This document shows, one piece after another, positions 37,613 to 49,247 of a stretch of 64,000 nt of DNA. A program made the translations under genes and the position numbers. Position 1 is the stretch's first letter. The number at the start of each line of letters is the position of its first letter. The notes below the pieces were generated by a model. The model had not been told where the DNA came from. It saw nothing but the letters and a program-made list of their open reading frames with translations, and did no database searches. Source of the stretch: Engraulis encrasicolus (lineage: Eukaryota > Chordata > Actinopteri > Clupeiformes > Engraulidae); contig NC_085858.1 in NCBI RefSeq assembly GCF_034702125.1, positions 57,231,357-57,295,356 on the forward strand, in the 5' to 3' direction.

Positions 37613-37887
37613 ATGAAAAACCGCCACAGTGGATGACCGCTACAGTGGACACATAGACGACTGCCAGAGAATCGCCGCCTGTCAAGAGCCGTCTGCAGTT
37701 GTTCGTCACCGATCAGGGCATCGCGTTGCCGACCAAAACCGCCTGTTGCTACCAGTGAAAGAAGGAAGACTCTAATCAAGCCACAACCTAAAAGAGGAGA
37801 AGCCACTTCACCTGGGGGCCTGGAGGACACCTGGAGGTCTTTAGCTGTAATCACCTGCTGTGGACAATATCTCAAGTGAAAAAAAAG

Positions 37888-38095
37888 AAAAAAAATCACA
37901 AAGTGACAAAAAAAAAGATCACAAAGTGACAAAAAAAAAGATCACAAAGTGACAAAAAAAAGATCACAAAGTGACAAAAAAAAGATCACAACCTGACAAA
38001 AAAAAGATCACAACCTGACAAAAAGAAGATCACAACGTGACAAAAAAAAAAAAGATCACAAGGTGACAAAAAAAGATTCACAAAGTCACCAAAAA
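37888..38095. repeat. A-rich tandem repeat in the BEL leader
   Basis: About nine units of 'gatcacaaagtgacaaaaaa' (20-23 bases) lie between the 5' LTR and the gag start. Confidence 0.9.
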
Positions 38096-39270
38096 TCATT
38101 GAAAATGTCACTAGATGACTTAAAAACGGAGCGAACCACGGCGAAAAGACTTTTTACCCGCCTGGTCAATCACATTACAAGAACATATCCAGACATGGCT
38201 GTGGAGGAACTGAAAGTGCATTTCAACAAGCTCACAGCCGAGTGCTCCAGAGTCTTGGAAGCCAATGACAACGTCGGGGATGCCTATATGGTGGAAGAAG
38301 ACGCAGCTACAGTGGAGGACTTGAGCGCTGACACAAAAGGAGACCTGGAGAAGACGGAGGAGGACTGCAAACGGAGGACCAAAGAAGCAAAGATCCTAAT
38401 TCAACAGGCACTCTGGGGGCACGGGGAAGTTGAGCTGGCCCTCGCTCTCCACAATGCCGAAGCCGAATACAAAAATGTCTCCTCAGCCCAGCTTGACGTG
38501 ACTCTGGAGGGCTATGAATTCATGCTAACTCACTTCGAGACACTGGTGCTGAAAGCGAGAGAGGCCCATGGCTTTTGGAATCGTTGGGCACCCGCTCGGG
38601 AGAAGAAGGAGACTGATCAGCGTTTAATGGAGCTTGAAGTGTTTCTTCCACAGCTGGTTTCCCGAAAGGCCGCCTTTATAAAGGCAGCGAAGATCAAGAC
38701 TGACGACGAACCCACCACCCATCGTGCAGCGCCTGTTCCAGCAATAAAGCTCAAAGCCGGTGGAAAAATGAGTGGGAAGCACTGCAGAAGCAGGGCGAAC
38801 CAACGGGCTCTAAAGAAGTCAAGAAATTCCAGCTGCTCGATAGCATCGACGAAAGGGTGGCTGGAAACTTGCATCTGTCGACCTACAGCTCATCGGACGA
38901 GATCTTCAGGGTCCTCGACAACAGATATGGGAACCAGGCCAACATCGCTCTGGACATCGTCCAGAGCCCACAAGCTATCCCTGCAGTCAGAGCTGGTCAA
39001 CCACGGAAAGTCATTGAGCTTATCCAGACAGTGGAGAAGGCGCTGTGTGACCTGAACGACCTAGACAATGCGGAGGCCATAAAGAACCCCATCGTGACGA
39101 AGTCCATCAAGGATAAGCTCCCAGACACACTAAAGAAGGACTGGCTCACCCACGCTGCTGTACAGGCCAATGCTGTGGACAACCACAACCGCTTTGACAA
39201 GCTCTTAGCCTACCTAAAGACCCAGGAGGCCATTTATGAACAACTGGACCAGCTGAAAGATGGTGTTTAA
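38063..39270 (+). pseudogene. BEL/Pao gag, frameshifted
   Basis: An open frame starting in the leader, with a likely real ATG at 38107 (MSLDDLKTERTTAKRLF), encodes a helical gag of about 215 residues. Near 38757-38763 it changes frame. The remaining gag, with QLLDSIDERVAGNLHL and YSSSDEIFRVLDNRYG, continues in another frame to a stop at 39268-39270. This is the capsid-like domain of BEL elements. The nucleocapsid zinc finger that should follow is recognisable only as decayed sequence at about 39400-39500 (CRRFLEVHTGESCK). Confidence 0.85.
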
Positions 39271-39568
39271 CCTAGTCTTAGTTCCAGAAGCAAGCCAGGA
39301 CAAAGATAAGCATCAGTCCTGAGGCGACCAGCAATTACTCAGCAGGTCTGCGGTGATCGGAAAGTTCAGAGCTAACCTGAAGCTGGCGGAAAAAAGGGAC
39401 GCAGTACAACAAATTGGTGCCTGCAGGAGATTCCTTGAGGTCCACACCGGCGAAAGCTGCAAGATAATAACTTAACTGTGCAGGATTCCAGAGTGCAAAA
39501 TCCAACACCCCTACCTCCTGTATTCAGTTGCCAGATCTCAACCCCAAACAACAACCACCACCAGTCCA

Positions 39569-40648
39569 GTGAGGGCGACAGCCAAAAAGCTCAGACACTC
39601 AGGGAGCAGTTCCTCTCAATACTCAGAGCTGGCAAGGCAGTGCCAAGATGCCTTCTGCAACGTCGCCTCCAGGTCATTTAACTCCAGTACTGATGTGAGA
39701 AGACTTCTTGATGAACACTCCCTCAAACCATACCCAGTCATCCTGATGCTTCTGAATGTCACTGCCAATGATGGACAGAACATTGGGACCCTCATTGATC
39801 TGGCTTCAGACACAAATTACATAACCCACACAGCTGCAAGCAAGTTGAACCTCAGGAGCGAAGACGTCACACTGGTGGTTCACGGGGTCAGCGGTATGAA
39901 GGTGTCTGTCGCGACCAAGCGTTACCTGCTCAAGGTACGCGTCAGCACCTCAAGAGGGACACTCACGGCACACCAGCTGGTCTGCTACGGACTAGATAAG
40001 ATTGCAGAAGTTCACAAGCATGTCTCTGCAGAGAAGCTTCAGAAAATCTTTCCAGACGTCACCCTTCAAGACCTGGTGAGACCTAAAGAAATCCAACTTC
40101 TCATCAGCCACAAAGAGGGAAAGCTGGTGCCGCAAAGGATTCGCTCTGCTGGCAACCTGGTAATGTGGGACGATCCACTCGGCAAGACAATCGGAGGCAC
40201 ACCACCAGATCTGTGCGAGGAAGTCACCTTGTCAGCCCACACCTCCAAAACTCATTTCGCTAGATCCATGCGAACTGCTGCTGTCAGATACAGGTACACT
40301 GAACACACAGCCAAAGTTCCAGTCTCCTGCCAACCTCACAGACAGCTCCCAGTCCAACACAACCACGAGCAACAGAGACTTTCTGAAGTGGTGGAAATGG
40401 GAGAGCATCGGAGCAGCTTGTCAACCAATATGCGGAGGGTGTCACTGAGGCGACTGTCAGCCCGGTGGCAAATAAATGATGCTGGCCGAAGAGAGAGAGA
40501 TGGAGCTGGTGAGAGAAGGCTTGACTTATGTGGCCGGAGACCATCACAGTCCTGCACCACACTGGCATGCCAAGTAGCCTTGGAAAGAGGACCCAGCATT
40601 TCTCCCCAACAACAAGAGAGCGGTGGGAGCTACATGCCACAGAACTGA
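39569..40648 (+). pseudogene. BEL/Pao aspartic protease region (A17-like)
   Basis: The 359-codon frame contains the retropepsin fold start ILMLLNVTANDGQNIGTLID followed by LASDTNYITHTAASKLNL, then VVHGVSGMKV, ELISHKEG-like and DDPLGKTIGG segments known from BEL polyproteins. The usual catalytic D-T/S-G triplet is not clear. The last about 110 codons (after about 40320) are out of phase with the family and look frameshifted. Confidence 0.8.
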
Positions 40649-40659
40649 GAGGCAGCTGT

Positions 40660-41310
40660 CAAAGAAGCCAGAGTGGGAAACGGCCTACGCCTTGCAAGTC
40701 CACAAAATGGTGAGCCGCAGAGCTGCAGTGAAGCTGTCCAAAGAGGTCTTGCGCAACTGGTCTGGGCCATTGTGGTACATAAGTCACCTGATCGCCCCAA
40801 ACCCAGACTCTGTCACCACGCCAGTAAGACTGGTATGGAACAACAGCCAGAAGTACAGAGGTCTCAGCCTAAATGACATCCTGATCAAAGGCCTCGAAGT
40901 CCTGAACCCAATCAGAGGTGTCCTGCTGAGGTTCCATGCTGGTGTCTTCGCTGCTTTTGGAGACATCTGCAAAATGTACAGCTCTGTCTGGCTCTAAGAG
41001 AGAAGTCCATCTGCACAGATTCCTCTGGCATCACTCAGAAGATGCTGAGATCGAAGAATTTGCCATCATAAGAGTGAACATTGGAGACAAGCCCGCTGTG
41101 CAAGCCCAGGTTGCCATACGAGCGACCAGCCAGTCTGCCTTCATTCAACCACTTCAAAGAAGGGAGACGCATCATCGAAGAGGATGCCTATGTTGACGAC
41201 ATATGAACCTCTCACAACAGCCTCGACTGCCTGAAAAGCCTCACATCCAACATTGAGCAGACCCTGCAAGCAGGAGGATTCTGCATGAAGCCCTGGATCT
41301 ACTCGGATAA
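40660..41310 (+). pseudogene. BEL/Pao reverse transcriptase palm, broken
   Basis: RT fingers/palm are visible as WSGPLWYISHLIAPNPDS, TTPVRLVWNNSQKYRGLSLN and GVFAAFGDICKMY, ending at a stop at 40995-40997. The following part (HLHRFLWHHSEDAEI, RVNIGDKPA) is in a second frame and the catalytic YVDD (41189-41200) in a third, followed at once by TGA (41204-41206). At least three disruptions therefore separate the palm motifs. Confidence 0.85.
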
Positions 41311-41313
41311 AAG

Positions 41314-42159
41314 TTGAGAGGTGAGAAGATGAAGTCAAACACCACCGTGGTTCTGCCAAACCAACTCACCGAGGAAGACAACAAAGCCCTGGGCCTCGGT
41401 TACACCATTGAAGATGACAAGCTGCATGTCATGGTTGCAGTGAACTTCTCCAAGAAAAAGAAAAAGATGCGCCTTGGCCAGGACCTGAAGAAAAACCAGG
41501 TGAGGGAGAACACTCCAGATCCACTCACCAGAAGAGAACTGCTAAGCCAAGTCTCAGGCCTCTACGACCCCCTCGGCCTTGTGGCTCCAGCAAAACAAAA
41601 AGGAGCCATCTTGATCCGCCGAGCCTTCCAAGAGGCAAAGGTCATGTACGACGCAAAAGACACCTGGGATGCTGGCTTGTCCACTGAGCTCAGAGATGAC
41701 GCCATAAAGCTCCTTGAAGAGTATGCTGAGCTGAGCCAAGTCAGATTCCCCAGAGCTCTCACACCACCAGACCCAGCCGAGGAACCATGCGCCGTCACCT
41801 TCTCTGATGGCAGCGAGCATGCATATGGTGCTGTGCTGTACCTGCGATGGAGCTGCAGCCATGGTGCCATCGTGAGGCTGGTGGAAGCCAAGGCCAAGCT
41901 GACCCCTCTTGACCAGAAGGGTGACCCGGTGAAGGCGGAGATGTGTGGAGCTGTCTTTGCTGCACGGCTGAAAACCTACTTCCAAAAACACTGCCGAATG
42001 AAGGTCAAGAGGTGGTTTCACCTGGTCGACAGTCAGACCATCCTGGGCGCCATACAGCGAGAGAGTTATGGGTACCACACCTTCTACGCGAACAGAGTGG
42101 GTGAGATCCAGAGCAGCACTGACATCGGAGATTGGTGGTGGATTCCTGGTGCTCTATAA
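41314..42159 (+). pseudogene. BEL/Pao RT connection and RNase H, ends at nonsense codon
   Basis: The frame begins in the RT thumb (LGLGYTIEDDKLHV), includes the BEL hallmark LLSQVSGLYDPLGLVAP, and continues to an RNase H-like domain with VTFSDGSEHAYGAVLY, VKAEMCGAVFAARL and VDSQTILGAI. It stops at TAA 42157-42159, exactly where the family continues to ADIITRG, which is present in frame just after the stop. A single nonsense change separates RNase H from integrase. Confidence 0.9.
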
Positions 42160-42264
42160 GTAGCAGACATCATCACCCGAGGGGCCAGTCCTGGTGACCT
42201 GACTGAGGATTCGGAGTGGCAGTCCGGCCCGCAGTTCCTGCAGCGTCCAGAGGTTGAGTGGCCA

Positions 42265-43950
42265 ATGAAGTCGGCGAAAGATGTTGCTGTACAGGCAAGA
42301 GAGAGCATCACCAAAATGCAGAAGAAAACCTTCTCCGCAATACTTACCAGAGGTCAGCTGAGGGCACAACGCACAGTTGCAGTCCAGGATGGCGACACAC
42401 AGTCCAAGTCCAGAAAACCACCAACAGTAGCAGCAGTCCAAAGACTTGTGGATGAAAAACGCTTCAGCAGTCTCAGACGGCTGGTTGGAACGATTGCATG
42501 GACTTGGAGAGCTGCCAAAACATTCCTGAATGCCAAGGAAGAAAAGTGGGAGGCGGCAGCATCATGCAGCACCATCACCGTCGGTGAGAGGGAAACCGCG
42601 TTCCTAAGCATCTGCCTGGCTGCGCAAGAAGGTGTCAACTTCCCAGCCACGACCACTGACAGACTTGTAGTATACAGAGACCACGCAACTGGCATCCTCA
42701 TGTGTGGCGGGAGGATACAGGCCTTCAAAGAAGACCATAAAGCTGTTCCTCTGCTACCGTACCAAGCCTGGGTCTCCACTCTTCTAGCCCGCGAAGCACA
42801 CAGTGAGGGGCATGATGGAGTGGCAGGAACTCTGCTGCGAATGAGGAAGAGAGCCTGGGTGATTAGAGGAAGACTTCTGGCCCAAAAAGCTGTCGACGAC
42901 TGCATGGTCTGCAGGAAAGAAAGAGCGAAGACCTGTCAACAAATCATGGGTGACTTACCTGAAGAACGTGTGAATCCAGCTCCTCCTTTCCAATTCACAT
43001 CCATCGACCTGTTCGGCCCGTATCAAGTAAAGGATGATGTCAAAAGAAGAGCGAACATGAAGGTCTGGGGAGTTCTTTTTTGCTGCATGTCCAGCAGAGC
43101 AGTTCACCTAGAACTCTCAAACACACTCTCAACAGAGAGCTTCCTGTTTGCATATCAAAGATTCACCTCCATCCGTGGCCACCCACGGAAAATCTGGTCA
43201 GATCCTGGGACGAACTTTGTAGGGGCGAAACCGGTCCTACAAGACATGTACACTTACCTGAACCAACAAAATCCGGAAGCCTTGGAGGACTATGCTGCCA
43301 AAAGTGGAACCTGCTGGATGTGGAAAATCCTGCCAGCTGATTCACCCCACCGAAATGGCAGAGGAAGTGGCCTTACCTTCAGTGAGTTCCTGACTTTGCT
43401 GAAGTTGGCTGGCAACCTTGCAAACGAAAGGCCCATTGACGCCAGAGTACAGAGTAGTGAGGACAGCATCAGCTACATCACCCCAAACTCACTGCTGCTT
43501 GGCCGAGCCACACAGACGGGAGACTTCAAAGCAGTCGATTACACCACCTACCCCTTCAAAAGGCTTCAAGAGATGCAGACTCAGGTCAGCCACTTCTGGA
43601 GATCGTGGAGTCAACTTGCCGGCCCAAACTTGTTCATCCGCAGTAAGTGGCATACTGCAAAAAGAAATGTTGCTGTCGGAGATGTGGTGTGGCTTTGCGA
43701 CCAGAATGCACTACGGGGGCAGTACAAGCTGGCAAGAGTAACCAACGTGAATGCAGACCCCAAGGGCATTGTCCGGGACGTTTATGTGAAAGTCCCAGCA
43801 AGCGGATGTGCCCAAGACAAAGCAAGACCCAAGGCAAGGCAAACCAAGAAGTCCTGGGACGCGCAGGGCACCACACTACACCGGGATGTGCGGCGCCTTG
43901 TTGTCCTCCTCCCAGTGGAAGAACAGAACACCACAACTCAGCTCGCCTGA
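42265..43950 (+). pseudogene. BEL/Pao integrase with lost catalytic region
   Basis: The frame of 561 codons continues in phase with the RNase H frame. It has the HHCC zinc finger (EAHSEGH at about 42795; CMVC at 42901-42912), then the DDE core: FTSIDLFGPY with D at 43006, and WSDPGTNFVGA with D at 43201. After SPHRNG (about 43340-43360) the sequence jumps to LTFSEFLTLLKLAGNLANE, so about 20 residues that normally carry the third catalytic glutamate are missing in frame. The C-terminal chromatin/SH3-like part (VAVGDVVWLCDQNALRGQYK) is kept. The enzyme is predicted inactive. Confidence 0.9.
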
Positions 43951-43997
43951 TGAGGGCGATCTTTCCGTGATGTCTCACAGCAAGACCGAGTGGGAGG

Positions 43998-45059
43998 TGT
44001 TGCGTCAGTCCGAGCCTGGGCACAGGCCCGCTTGATTGACAACCGTCTTCAACGCTGCTTACAGCGTTGAGTTGCTGGTGCCATGCTCCAGGTGTAGGTC
44101 ATTCTGATTGCCCCTAATTGGCATGGGTCTCAAACAAAATACATGGCGTGTAGCTGTTCTCTCACTTCACAAGAGAGAAGCAACACGGCCAGTCGGCAAA
44201 AGGTTGTGATGTTAAACATTCGTAATATTAACAAAATCCTAACAGCTTGGGGAAAAAAGACTTCAGAAGGCTACCGGTAAGCCCAGAGACTTTTGATCTA
44301 AAAGTGCATGGCTGCGCTCTTAACAGAGCATGGAAATGTTTGTCAGCGTCTTGTTTGACTATTTGAATAGGCTACTATCGGCCAGATAGTTGTTAAATTG
44401 CTTTCATCGGCTAAGTGAAGTGTTTGTTTCATGTCGCGGACATGCGTAACTGGTTTGGTTGCGTTACTTTTCATTTAATTCACTTCCTTTGTTAAAATTT
44501 TAAATGTAAAGCTAAAGCGGTCATGAAATGGCCTATGTTAGAGTTTTTTAATAAGTAACTGATCATTTGTCAGTTTTCCTTCGTTTATTTAATAATGTGT
44601 CAAAGCGGTTTAATGCTTGATTGGTGGCATTTTCACCGCGTTCAAACCGTGATAAATAGCCCAGTTTATACTGACCTTATGCAATTGCTAAAAAACTATA
44701 CTTACCTTTTGTTGCCTATGTTTGTGGGCGAAGATACTTACCTTTGTTGCCTATCGTGTAGGCTACATACTTACCTGATACCTATTTGACCTGGGCTCGG
44801 TAGAAATGTGTTATGTTTGTGCATAAATAATGACAAGTGCGCATTGTTTAATCATTTTATTTTTTGCTTCATGTGTTTAAGGTTTTTCACCTGTAAATCC
44901 AATCTGCACTGCTAAACCCTGTTGAAACCCTGAATCCATTGAAACTCACTTCATCAAAAATCCAGCGAAATTCAATAAACAATCCAACGAGTGGAATCTT
45001 GTGTCCGACTCAGGCTTTCCTATTTCAAGTGTGGGAAACCCAAAGCTGGGAACTTGACA
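43998..45059 (+). repeat. BEL/Pao 3' LTR
   Basis: 1,062 bases, TG...CA, with AATAAA at 44974-44979. It differs from the 5' LTR by many scattered substitutions and small indels, so the insertion is old. Confidence 0.95.
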
Positions 45060-45459
45060 CCGGCTGTGTTATCATTCTCTCGCGCTGGTGATTCGTGTTA
45101 GCATTCCGAATGATGCTGACTTTTAAAAGAGCAGACACGCATAGATCGCCCGTCTTTCCAGTTCCATCCTCCTGATGTCCCTACGTTCCCAGAGATAGAT
45201 AAGCAGCCCAGCACAGCCACAATTCTAGAGGTGGTTATACCACAAAAAAAAAATTCTAGGAAGAAGGGCTGTGGTTATACTTGCATTATTTACTTTAAGT
45301 AAACTACTATTGCAATATATTTACAGAAATATACAGGCCTATCTGGGCCTATGTGATTTTGACTGTATTTTTTCTGGCATCTGACATAAAAGTTAATTGT
45401 GATAGTATTAACGAAATATGTGTGTATATATAATTAACATATAATAATATATATTTTTA

Positions 45460-45461
45460 TT

Positions 45462-45510
<49 letters not shown>

Positions 45511-45540
45511 AATAATTAAAATAATGATAATAATCAAATG
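45460..45540. repeat. (AAT)n/(GATAAT)n microsatellite
   Basis: AT-rich trinucleotide run within the right part of the 12.3-kb hAT-type element. Confidence 0.9.
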
Positions 45541-46524
45541 AATAATATTTATAATTCATATTTTATTTTACTTTATTATGAATAATATTTCTATATATCG
45601 GTTACATATATCGGTTATCAGCCTCTCAATTCCATAAATATCGGTATCGGTATCGGTATCAGCCCTGAAAAAACCCATATTAACTACTACTAATTAAGAT
45701 CCTATTTCAGGAACAGCTACCACCTGTATGTCTCTTCCTGTTAAACCCGAAGTAAAGACACAACACACAGCAAAAGGGCTGACTTTCTCTGTGTGCGTTA
45801 TTCTGAGTGAAAATACACCACAAAATCCATGTACAGTATGCAAATAGCTTTTTCTGATAGCTTAATCTTATTTTTTGTTTCTTATTGTTGCTGTTTTTGC
45901 ATAACTCTTCACATGACAACCTCACACCAAAGGATTGCAAAGCATGCTTGGAATTACAATGAAATCTAGGGTTCCCACGGTAATTTATGGTCTAGTCCAA
46001 AACTAGTGGCTCGGAGGCTTAAAGGGGGAATCCGGTGTGAAATGGCTTAAATAGTGTTAAATAGTGCTAACTTTTTGCCACATACCTAACCTGCTTAAGT
46101 CCCCTGCATTCAGAAATCCAGCGCTAGTTAGCCGATGCTAACATTTCTCTTTTGCCATGAGTCTATCGGCACCAAAGTAGCCATCGTTATAAATATCTAT
46201 TTTCCACCCATTTACGAGGCTCAAAGTTACTCAATGCTTCATTCTGTAGAGTTGCGGGGTTATTGACATATACAACAAGGCATAGAGAACTTTGATTGTG
46301 CACAGTTTGTTTAGAAAACATTTGCAGAGGCCGCGCCACAGCCTGGTTCAGGCTTCACCACTCCAGTGTGAAAAGTTCTGCAAAATCAGCTAGAGTTACT
46401 AAAACTATTATATAAACAATCTCACAGACTAGAATGGTGAGGCTTAAGGACTTGTGATACTGGAGGACTGAAGTATTTGCCATTAATTTGGTTAATTTCA
46501 TGGCACTGAAACACATTCACTTAC

Positions 46525-46590
46525 CTGGAACACACAAGTTAGATTCCCCTGCTCCCGCTGAACGCTGGTACCTTTCTTCTGCTCTTCTGC
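46525..46590 (-). pseudogene. Tandem copy of the linker exon with lost acceptor
   Basis: This copy of the 46932-46992 exon lies about 410 bases away in a tandem duplication. It keeps an excellent gtaagtg donor. The pyrimidine-rich ccttcag acceptor is replaced by repeated gcagaag sequence, because the duplication junction cuts at the exon 5' end. It is probably not spliced in as a clean exon. Confidence 0.45.
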
Positions 46591-46931
46591 TCATCGTAAT
46601 AAATCTCTATTTTCCACCCATTTACGAGGCTCAAAGTTACTTAATACATTCTGTAGAGTTATGGGGTTGTTGACATGTAAACTGAGGCATAGAGAACTTT
46701 GGTAGTGCACAGCTAGTTTAGAAAACATTTGCAGAGGCCGCGCCACAGCCTGGTTCAGGCTTAACCACTCCAGTGTGAAGAGTTCCGCAAAATCAGCTAA
46801 AGTCACTAAAACTATTATATAAACAATCTCACAGACTAGAATGGTGAGGCTTAAGGACTTGTGATACTGGAGGACTGAAGTATTTGCCATTAATTTGGTT
46901 AATTTCATGGCACTGACACACATTCACTGAC

Positions 46932-46992
46932 CTGGAACACATGAGTTAGATTCCCCTGCTCCCGCTGAACGCTGGTACCTTTCTTCTGCTCT
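46932..46992 (-). CDS. NLR linker exon between N-terminal repeats and PYD-like domain
   Basis: This 61-base minus-strand segment lies between a ccttcag acceptor (46993-46994) and a gtcagtg donor (46930-46931). It reads EQKKGTSVQREQGNLTHVFQ. With one base completing the preceding phase-2 codon and 20 full codons after it, it ends in phase 0. That is exactly what is needed to join the repeat exons to the PYD-like exon, which opens in phase 0 with VLETKI. The join LTHVFQ plus VLE resembles the usual approach to the death-fold helix in fish NLRs. The support is phase and weak similarity only. A damaged tandem copy lies at 46525. Confidence 0.5.
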
Positions 46993-47265
46993 CTGAAGGA
47001 ACAACAGAGTAAACAAAGAATTTCAAAGCTATACGTTAGTATACATTCTGCAAGAGCTTCTCGAAGTGGTGTTTCTATCCTCTCTGTGTCTCTAAGCCAC
47101 TGGGGAAAAATATGTGAGTTGATTTTTAAACATCCTCTTGCTAGCCTATATAGTCCTATTTTGAGTAGATCAAAGTTTTTTAAATGGAAATCTGTTGTAG
47201 GCCTATGGGTTTCCATCAGAAGCTAGATACTTAGCTAGATGCTAATTCATAGTATTTTGAGCTTT

Positions 47266-48780
47266 TTGGTAACACTTTATAATAAGCACAAGTTAAGAAT
47301 TATTTTAGCATTAGTTAACCCTTAGTGTATCACAAGTTAGTCATTATGTACCGTAAAGTTCCATATAATAGCCGAGTTCCAATTAGCGGCCGGGTTCCCT
47401 TTAAGGGCCGGGTGCACAAGGACATTGGACAGATAATGGCCGGTTCCAAATAAAAGCCCGGTCTAAATAATCGTTAAATGAATCAAAGGAAGAAGGCCTG
47501 ACCATCGGCGCTGCATGTTTTCCCCCTTAGTCTTAGCCTCGTTGTTTTATTTAGTTTTTAGGATGCGTCGTCTTTGGTCATCAACCGCATCAGTGAACCT
47601 AAATGTCGGAAATGTTGCAATCTAAAACTCGGGGGAAGCAGGTGTTTCAGGGTAGCATGTGGTTTAACGCTGTTATACGGGTTCATGTGGGGAAAATCCA
47701 CATTTAAAATGAGTAGCCTAGACATGTGCACTCGGATTCTCCTCCCTTCGCACTAAACTGGCAAACATTTTGTCTTACAATGCTTCTAATGTTTTGTGCA
47801 CTATATGGACACATGAGACATTGTTGACATGTTGAACTGTCTTCAATGTGCATGGCGAAGCACACGCACTCGCACACACCCTGCACGCACTGCACTGATC
47901 AACACACTGTAGTCAAGCATCAATCTGCGAGGCGGAAGCGCACACCATTTCAACTTTGACTTTGGGGAAGAGATTGTTAGTGGGATGTTGATTTAAATGT
48001 TTTTCATTTTCATTTGCTAGCTTTACATGTTTTTGTGTAGGCCATGGTAGCCTATTAATATGTGCCATCTGTTCAGATGGAAACTGTGTTGTGTTAGGCT
48101 GTAGTCTACCTTAATTCGGCCTATAAGCTACTTTCAGTTAACCGCCGCGTAAAGGTCTTTGCATGGACAAATGAAATGGTAATTGAATATTAGTTTGCCA
48201 GTATTGCAGGGTGTATTAAACCCAGAGTACGTTGGGTGGGAGAGCAAGGAAGAGAGCGGCATCTGTGATTAACCGCTTCTAAATGTGTGCGTAAAACCTG
48301 CTGTTAACCTGTGGGTTTGATAATCTTGAAGTGTTGCCGCATTTAAAAAAAAAACTTTGATTTGATTTTGTGTTTGTATTTTACTTTGACGTTGCCTATA
48401 GTCCTCAGTGTATGGTTATTTTCTGTTGACCTCCTACACATGTTCTTTCTGTTTAGTATGGTATTGTAAATAAATCGACCGAATTTTGATCATTTTGATT
48501 TCGGACTTAATTTAGTCTTTCAATTACCCCTCTCCAATTGCAAACTTTACCTGGTAGAAGCCCTGGTAGAAGGAGCATTCGCTACCCTGCATGTAGTCGT
48601 TAAGCACTTATTGTCTGACTGATTTGGGCTGCTACGAATAAGGTATCTTTATATAAAAAGGGCCTGTCACCGTTTTGGCTGAATGCTGACACTAGATTTA
48701 GGTTTTAGGTTTATTTATTTAACTTAAGTTGTGATAGGCCACCGCTCATCTGTTTAGAAGGTGCAGGATTCAGTAGAAAT
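47266..48780. other. Intron with transposon-like remnants, no gene
   Basis: The start 'ggtaacactttataataagc' is a common fish transposon terminus. A matching but imperfect end (ccttattaaagtgtaaacc) is at 54244-54262, which might bound one large composite. A repeat 'tccatataatagccgagttcc' lies at 47361. No coding exon is seen. Confidence 0.35.
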
Positions 48781-48981
48781 TTCAGTATAAGAAGAAGACA
48801 ATCCGCACACTTCAGGTCTATTTTTGTGCAAAGAAGCTTTACTTGACTTGCAAGCTTTCGGTCCTTAGACCTTCATCAGGCCTGATGAAGGTCTAAGGAC
48901 CGAAAGCTTGCAAGTCAAGTAAAGCTTCTTTGCACAAAAATAGACCTGAAGTGTGCGGATTGTCTTCTTCTTATACTGAAA
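48780..48981. repeat. 202-bp perfect palindrome
   Basis: Two identical 101-base arms are inverted without spacer around catcagg|cctgatg (48880/48881). Each arm has CTGATGA, a GGTC-TAAG-GACC stem and GAAA. The outer helix expected of a hammerhead is absent because the symmetry centre cuts there. It is probably a head-to-head pair of Penelope-like element ends. Confidence 0.95.
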
Positions 48982-49247
48982 GGTTTATTTATTTAAAAAG
49001 GGACAGCATATATTACCAGCATTTAAACAAAAATGCTAAATACACAAGATTATAGCCATGAGGCTAATTTCCATCTTTTGTCCCTTGACAGGTTTGATGT
49101 TCCTTAAAAAAACAAGGTTAAAACAAAACTAAAAATACACAGTTATAGTACACAGTTGTAAAATTATAGTCAAAGATATGTCACACATTTAAAAAAATAA
49201 ATAATACAAAATACAGTTACATGATACAATACCCAAATAAGTTAGAG

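Larger units (their letters stand above)
36554..45059 (+). mobile_element. BEL/Pao LTR retrotransposon, 8.5 kb, inactivated
   Basis: Complete insertion: two LTRs of about 1.06 kb that start TGTTGCGTCAG and end AACTTGACA, a 5-bp duplication CCGGC (36549-36553, 45060-45064), and an internal region in BEL order gag, zinc finger, protease, RT, RNase H, integrase. Several frameshifts, stops and an integrase deletion show it is dead. It lies opposite in orientation to the host NLR gene. Confidence 0.95.
33389..45689. mobile_element. hAT-type element with three nested insertions, 12.3 kb
   Basis: The left end TAGGGCCCGACCGG and a right end whose complement starts TAGTAGTTAATATGGG are flanked by the 8-bp duplication CTAATTAA (33381-33388, 45690-45697). 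Subterminal 'atatcggtatcggcc' repeats occur at both ends, typical of a widespread fish repeat. About 1.7 kb is its own sequence; the rest is a MITE (34074-34518), a hAT-like element (34645-36267) and a BEL/Pao element (36554-45059). Confidence 0.75.
46187..47004. repeat. Tandem duplication of about 410 bp containing the linker exon
   Basis: Two copies (about 46187-46597 and 46598-47004) share the block beginning 'tttccacccatttacgagg', the 'agaggccgcgccacagcc' segment and the exon region. They differ by scattered substitutions and small indels, so the duplication is not recent. Confidence 0.8.

Noticed and set aside
41554..42078. 174-codon antisense frame inside the BEL element
   Set aside because: It is a shadow of the RNase H frame on the other strand with no independent domain.
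46019..46060. TTAA-type transposon start 'aagggggaatccggtgtg' near the duplicated linker exon
   Set aside because: It resembles a known fish repeat end, but no inverted partner or second TTAA could be placed with confidence.
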